A stretch of 10,989 bases of DNA, taken from assembly GCA_002421995.1 (NCBI GenBank), contig DISP01000157.1, forward strand, positions 1 through 10,989. The letters run 5' to 3'. Positions 7,558-10,989 of the stretch are shown here, piece by piece. Within the stretch, counting starts at the first letter, position 1, and each line of letters opens with the position of its first letter. The DNA comes from Bacteroidales bacterium UBA6207. GTDB lineage: Bacteria > Bacteroidota > Bacteroidia > Bacteroidales > F082. The position numbers and the translations under genes were made by a program. The notes beneath the pieces are model-generated. The model saw only the letters and a program-made list of their open reading frames with translations, was not told the DNA's origin and ran no database searches.

Positions 7558-8839
7558 CCTGATTTGCATCATTGCTTCCCGTCACAAACTGTAATGTGGT
7601 GCGGCTGCGCTGCTCAAGAAATATCTTTTTGCCTTGAATAAGCATTCCAATTTTCGTTTCATCATAATGCCTGACCGTGAGCAGCGTGAGCCTGGGATTG
7701 TATTTTAAATAAAAGTCGCTACCTAACTTTTTGATTAGTTTTTCTGCCAGACCTTCGCAATCATCCACACAGATCGAAAGACTGAGTGCAGAAGTTTGCA
7801 CAAGGTTTGTATGGATGTGCATGCGATGCAATTCTCCAAAAATGGTTTGCAGCCTGCCTTCGTCCATAAACGAAAAATCGCGCGACCCGATGCTCACCAG
7901 CAATTGATTGTCTTTGAAGATATAGGATGGAAGCTGGCTGTCGGCATCATTGGCGCTTGAAATGACGGAAGGAGTTAATTCTGGTTTTAGAAACGACTTG
8001 ATATACAGCGGTATATTTTTGTTTTGTAATGGCTTGATTGTTTTTGGATGGATGATTGTGGCTCCATAAAACGCCAGTTCGATGGCTTCGCTGTATGAAA
8101 TTTGATCGAGTTTGATGGTGTTTTCCATACGCTTTGGATCGGCATTCAGTAATCCCGGAACGTCTTTCCAGATCGTAAGCTCGCTCGCATCGAGACAATG
8201 GGCAAAGATAGCTGCCGAAAAATCAGATCCTTCCCTGCCGAGCGTGGTTGTTGAACCATCTTTCGATCTGCCAATAAATCCCTGCGTAAGGAATATTCCG
8301 CCGACCGTTGTTTTGTTTTTTAAGCCCAGAATATTTTTTTCACTTGTTTCCCAGTCAATATTTGCCGCGCGATGCTGCCCGTCAGTGATAACATAATCTC
8401 TTGCGTCCAGCAACTGACAATTCAACCCAATGTGTTTAAGCCAGGCCGAAACAATCAAAGTCGAAATCAGTTCTCCGAACGAGACCACCTGGTCGTATAA
8501 CCAGTCAAACGATTTGTCTGTATGTTTGGTGCTTGCTTTTTCCTCCAGCGCATCAAACAACTGCTCCAATGCGCTGTCAACCTCAATGTGTTCAGTGCCA
8601 AATAATTCGCTTGTAATTTGATAATGATATTGTCTGAGTCCGGCCATCAGCTGCCCGAAGTTTGTTGCATTTGATGTTGCAGCTTTTAAGAGCGTTTCAA
8701 GGGCGTTGGTTGTTTTGCCCATCGCCGAAACAATGACAATCAATGAATCATCGCTGTAGGTTTGAACAATTTCGGCCAGATTACGCACAGCCTGCGCATC
8801 TTTTACCGATGCCCCGCCAAACTTGAAAACTTTCGCCAT
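7547..8839 (-). CDS. lysC: Aspartate kinase (monofunctional, with C-terminal ACT region)
   Basis: A cytoplasmic enzyme that phosphorylates L-aspartate with ATP to aspartyl-4-phosphate, the first step toward lysine, threonine, methionine and diaminopimelate. 430 aa, the usual size for a monofunctional enzyme, with no homoserine dehydrogenase fusion. The kinase domain is about 1-285: KFGGASVKDA (6-15), SAMGKTTNA (38-46), SFGE (120-123), TTLGREGSD (198-206), WKDVPG (224-229) and HPKTIKPLQ (264-272). ACT repeats fill about 311-425. I chose the ATG at 8839 because the protein then begins MAKVFKFGG as relatives do. A longer reading from TTG at 8866 adds only nine residues and starts inside the candidate -7 element. 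The class resembles E. coli LysC (AKIII), but several residues of its lysine-binding site differ here. The symbol is by class only; a paralogous fused enzyme may exist elsewhere in the genome. The gene overlaps the hydrolase end by 11 bp and is divergent from fbp. Confidence 0.95.
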   Translation of the reverse strand: MAKVFKFGGASVKDAQAVRNLAEIVQTYSDDSLIVIVSAMGKTTNALETLLKAATSNATNFGQLMAGLRQYHYQITSELFGTEHIEVDSALEQLFDALEEKASTKHTDKSFDWLYDQVVSFGELISTLIVSAWLKHIGLNCQLLDARDYVITDGQHRAANIDWETSEKNILGLKNKTTVGGIFLTQGFIGRSKDGSTTTLGREGSDFSAAIFAHCLDASELTIWKDVPGLLNADPKRMENTIKLDQISYSEAIELAFYGATIIHPKTIKPLQNKNIPLYIKSFLKPELTPSVISSANDADSQLPSYIFKDNQLLVSIGSRDFSFMDEGRLQTIFGELHRMHIHTNLVQTSALSLSICVDDCEGLAEKLIKKLGSDFYLKYNPRLTLLTVRHYDETKIGMLIQGKKIFLEQRSRTTLQFVTGSNDANQVIR

Positions 8840-8850
8840 AAGGAATGTTT

Positions 8851-8880
8851 TTGTTTTGAGCGGCAAATGTAATATATTTG
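8851..8880 (+). promoter_or_regulatory. Candidate Bacteroidota promoter for fbp
   Basis: TTG (8851-8853), a 19-nt spacer and TATATTTG (8873-8880) match TTG-N19/21-TAnnTTTG fully. The predicted transcription start is near 8887, about 54 nt before the fbp ATG. The -33 element lies within the leader of the opposing aspartokinase gene, so the two promoters overlap physically. Confidence 0.65.
8864..8871 (-). promoter_or_regulatory. Candidate -7 element for the aspartokinase gene
   Basis: Read on the minus strand this is TACATTTG, matching TAnnTTTG, 24 bp upstream of the aspartokinase ATG at 8839. I find no TTG at 19-21 bp further upstream, so only half of the promoter is supported. It lies one base from the plus-strand -7 element of fbp. 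Confidence 0.4.
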
Positions 8881-8940
8881 CTCAAAGCTTTTGAATCATC
8901 ACACCAAGACCAATATTATTAATCTTTTAAAGTATTTACA

Positions 8941-9966
8941 ATGAAGACCTTAGTTGAGTTTATCTGGGAACAGCAAGAGAATTACGGAAATGCAACAGGT
9001 GAGTTTTCCCGCCTGCTGAACGACATGGGAATTGCGGGAAAAATCGTGAACCGCGATGTCAACCGTGCAGGATTGGCCGAAATTCTTGGCTATGAAGGAA
9101 CAGTTAATGTGCAGGGAGAAAGCCAGAAAAAACTTGATGTGATTGCCAATAATGAATTTATCAAGGCCCTGCGCAATGGACGACAATGTGCAGCAATCAT
9201 CTCCGAGGAAAATGATGAGATTGTTGCTTTTGATGGCAATATTGGCAAAAATGCAAAATATATAGTGGCCATTGATCCGCTCGATGGCTCTTCAAATATT
9301 GAAGTGAATGTCCCCATCGGGACGATTTTTGCAATCTATAAGCGAAAAGTTACCGGCGAGATTGTTACGCTTGATGAAATTTTAAACAGTGGAATTGATC
9401 TTGTATGTGGTGGTTATATCATCTATGGTTCGTCAACAATGATGGTCTATACAACCGGCAATGGCGTGAATGGTTTTACCTACGATCCAACATGCGGCAT
9501 ATTTATTCTGTCGCATGAGAACATGAAAATCACTGATTTAGGTAATATTTATTCCATCAATGAAGCCAATTATCTTCATTTTCCGGAAGGGGTGAAACGT
9601 TATATTAAATATTGTCAGGAAGATGATCCGGCAACAAACAGGCCATATACAACCCGCTATATCGGGTCGTTGATTTCTGATTTTCACCGAAATATGCTGC
9701 GTGGCGGAATCTATATCTATCCCGGAACCAAGAAAAATCCCCAGGGTAAACTCAGATTGATGTACGAATGTATTCCTGTGGCTTTTCTTGCCGAACAAGC
9801 CGGAGGAAAAGCCTCTGACGGCTTTCGGCGAATCCTTGATATCCCTATCAATAACATTCATCAGCGATGCCCGCTGTTTATTGGATCGAAACTGATGGTT
9901 GAAAAAGCGGAGGCTTTGATGCGTGAGCACAGCGCTGATTTTCTTGAACAATATATGAAAGAATAA
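8941..9966 (+). CDS. fbp: Fructose-1,6-bisphosphatase, class I
   Basis: This enzyme hydrolyses fructose-1,6-bisphosphate to fructose-6-phosphate and phosphate in the cytoplasm, the irreversible step of gluconeogenesis. 341 aa, full length for class I. It closely follows the E. coli Fbp pattern as I recall it: NATGEFSRLL near the N-terminus (17-26, AMP-site region), GKIVNRDVNRAGLAEILG (33-50), NVQGESQKKLDV (56-67), metal-binding ISEENDE (87-93) and DPLDGSSN (112-119), YGSSTMMVYTTGNGV (162-176), substrate-binding RYIGSLISDFHRNML with GGIYIYP (239-261), and KLRLMYEC with metal ligand E276, then AEQAGGKASDGF (284-295). One change is I278 where many homologues have Asn (YECNP). The start is the ATG at 8941 after an A/T-rich leader without a clear Shine-Dalgarno sequence. 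It has its own promoter candidate and appears monocistronic. Confidence 0.97.
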   Translation: MKTLVEFIWEQQENYGNATGEFSRLLNDMGIAGKIVNRDVNRAGLAEILGYEGTVNVQGESQKKLDVIANNEFIKALRNGRQCAAIISEENDEIVAFDGNIGKNAKYIVAIDPLDGSSNIEVNVPIGTIFAIYKRKVTGEIVTLDEILNSGIDLVCGGYIIYGSSTMMVYTTGNGVNGFTYDPTCGIFILSHENMKITDLGNIYSINEANYLHFPEGVKRYIKYCQEDDPATNRPYTTRYIGSLISDFHRNMLRGGIYIYPGTKKNPQGKLRLMYECIPVAFLAEQAGGKASDGFRRILDIPINNIHQRCPLFIGSKLMVEKAEALMREHSADFLEQYMKE

Positions 9967-9971
9967 AAAAA

Positions 9972-9998
9972 GAGGCTATCACCAAGAGTAACAGCCTC
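9972..9998 (-). terminator. Rho-independent terminator of the outer-membrane protein gene
   Basis: On the minus strand the RNA is GAGGCU....AGCCUC followed at once by seven U residues. The 6-bp perfect arms (9972-9977, 9993-9998) extend inward through G-U and normal pairs to about 11 bp with a very short loop. Read on the plus strand, the inner wobble pairs become A/C mismatches and no T tract follows. The signal is therefore directional and serves the gene ending at 10027. It lies only 5 bp beyond the fbp stop. Confidence 0.8.
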
Positions 9999-10026
9999 AC
10001 ACAAACAACACACAGATACTAAAAGT

Positions 10027-10878
10027 CTATTTGAAGAGGTATCCTATTTTGATACCTGTCGAAAACGATATTGGAAATTCACTTGGTGCTATCGTATAAC
10101 CATAGTGGTATCCAACTTCGTAGTCATTGTCATGTCCTGAACTGAAACCATAGCCAAAGCCGGCATGCATATCAATAAGGAAAGCATTATCAAACACCCA
10201 TTGCTTTCCAAGTACCAGCTGTATGGTTCCCGAGATAACAGTGCCTCTTTCTTTTTGAGGCTCAGTATAAACCCAATAACCCCATTGATCATAGTAGCCA
10301 TTGTAGTTTCGCCAGTCATAATAGTCGTGTCCGAATACGCCAAATGCGAACTCCGGTTTCACATAACTGCCTTTTAAAATATGTGCATAACGCATTCCCC
10401 GCAGGTAGAAATCAGGGTCTTTAATGAATTTGTAACCAAATTTCATAAAAATACCACCTGCGTTTTCGTCGTTAGGATCAGTACCAAGTCCAATGATACC
10501 TAGCGTACCTTCGACGCTTCTGCCGGGTCTTAAACTTCGCTCATAGGCAAAGGTTGTATTGCCAGACAGTGGCGAAAGAAAATCAATCTTCAAAGCGTTT
10601 TTCTTGTTTTCCTTGTAGTTTTCTGGGTCTGTCATCGCTTTCTTGAATTCCAGTTCCTGCCCGTTTTCCAAAACCACTTTTGTGATATAATCCTTGTCAA
10701 TCGAAAAAAGCAAATCTGCCGGATGATTGGGTAGGATGTATTTCACCTCGTCCAATCCAATTTCTTTGATCTTACAATTGATGATCTCATTGTTCTTCTT
10801 CAAAATCAAATCTTGCGCCATCGTTGAGGCACTCATCACAGCCGAAAATAAAATTACAAGTAGGATAAAACGTTTCAT
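10027..10878 (-). CDS. Exported protein, probable outer-membrane beta-barrel with a small N-terminal beta domain
   Basis: 283 aa. A signal peptide covers 1-21 (KR start, hydrophobic 4-13, probable cleavage at TMA|Q); there is no lipobox. Residues 22-80 form a small beta-rich module (LKKNNEIINCKIKEIGLDEV, then ITKVVLENGQELEF), a kind often seen at the N-terminus of exported Bacteroidota proteins. From about 94 on, alternating polar and apolar strands follow, with aromatic residues at turns (KIDFLSPLSGNTTFAYERS, GGIFMKFGYKF, ISGTIQLVLGKQWVF, DMHAGFGYGFSSG), ending SFSTGIKIGYLFK. That is typical of a small outer-membrane barrel with a C-terminal aromatic strand. Residues 186-204 are unusually rich in Tyr and Trp. 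No precise family is recognised and the function is unknown. It is convergent with fbp and followed by a clear terminator. I found no convincing promoter in the 111 bp upstream. Confidence 0.8.
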   Translation of the reverse strand: MKRFILLVILFSAVMSASTMAQDLILKKNNEIINCKIKEIGLDEVKYILPNHPADLLFSIDKDYITKVVLENGQELEFKKAMTDPENYKENKKNALKIDFLSPLSGNTTFAYERSLRPGRSVEGTLGIIGLGTDPNDENAGGIFMKFGYKFIKDPDFYLRGMRYAHILKGSYVKPEFAFGVFGHDYYDWRNYNGYYDQWGYWVYTEPQKERGTVISGTIQLVLGKQWVFDNAFLIDMHAGFGYGFSSGHDNDYEVGYHYGYTIAPSEFPISFSTGIKIGYLFK

Positions 10879-10989
10879 AAAGCTTTTTTTCAGGTTAAAG
10901 ATGCATAGATATTTTCAATAGTTGCAGCCTCGTGGGCTTTTGTGAAAAAAATAACTAAAACCATGCCATGTTTTTATTGTTATTTTTGT
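10879..10989. other. Upstream region of the outer-membrane protein gene
   Basis: These 111 bp hold no gene I can support. They are A/T-rich and must contain at least part of the control region of the minus-strand gene starting at 10878. I see no full TTG-N19/21-TAnnTTTG match on that strand, so the promoter may be non-canonical or lie beyond the window. Confidence 0.5.

Noticed and set aside
8840..8866. A longer aspartokinase start at TTG 8866
   Set aside because: It needs a non-ATG start, adds nine residues not expected before MAKVFKFGG, and overlaps the candidate -7 element.
10926..10940. A hairpin AGCC-tcgtg-GGCT followed by TTT as a plus-strand terminator
   Set aside because: Only four base pairs and a short T run, and no plus-strand gene ends nearby.
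1..10989. CRISPR arrays, transposase genes, attachment sites, tRNA and rRNA genes
   Set aside because: None was found. No regularly spaced repeats, terminal inverted repeats or RNA-gene signatures are visible, and the gene content is ordinary chromosomal.

Overview
The window looks like chromosomal DNA of a Bacteroidota bacterium (Bacteroidia or a related class). The reasons are consistent: good matches to the Bacteroidota promoter form TTG-N19/20-TAnnTTTG, A/T-rich leaders without clear Shine-Dalgarno sequences, long PAS/GAF sensor kinases with the linkers usual in that phylum, a monofunctional aspartokinase starting KFGGASVKDA, a class I fructose-bisphosphatase, and secreted or outer-membrane proteins whose signal peptides end just before Q. 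Base composition is even across the window, and no insertion sequence, phage gene, tRNA, rRNA or CRISPR array was found.

Layout. Positions 1-4724 (minus strand) hold two sensor genes read leftwards: a complete 705-aa membrane histidine kinase, then 21 bp later a large soluble PAS/GAF sensor that runs off the left edge (861 residues visible, almost certainly a kinase too). The 319-bp spacer 4725-5043 is a divergent promoter region with one good promoter candidate per strand. Positions 5044-7557 (plus) encode a secreted 837-aa alpha/beta-hydrolase of the prolyl-oligopeptidase/esterase kind. Its end overlaps by 11 bp the end of a convergent aspartokinase gene (7547-8839, minus). The aspartokinase gene is divergent from fructose-1,6-bisphosphatase (8941-9966, plus), and the -7 elements of their candidate promoters lie almost back to back. 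A strong minus-directed terminator at 9972-9998 separates fbp from a convergent gene for a secreted, probably outer-membrane beta-barrel protein (10027-10878, minus). The last 111 bases hold no gene.

How it fits together. The sensor pair probably forms one transcription unit with no response regulator in view. The hydrolase is a stand-alone exported enzyme. Aspartokinase (aspartate-family amino acids) and fructose-bisphosphatase (gluconeogenesis) are housekeeping genes that share a control region. I see no clear undescribed system. The best leads are the in-frame sensor pair, the hydrolase's large C-terminal region, the changed effector-site residues in the aspartokinase, the shared aspartokinase/fbp promoter region and the aromatic-rich loop of the barrel protein.
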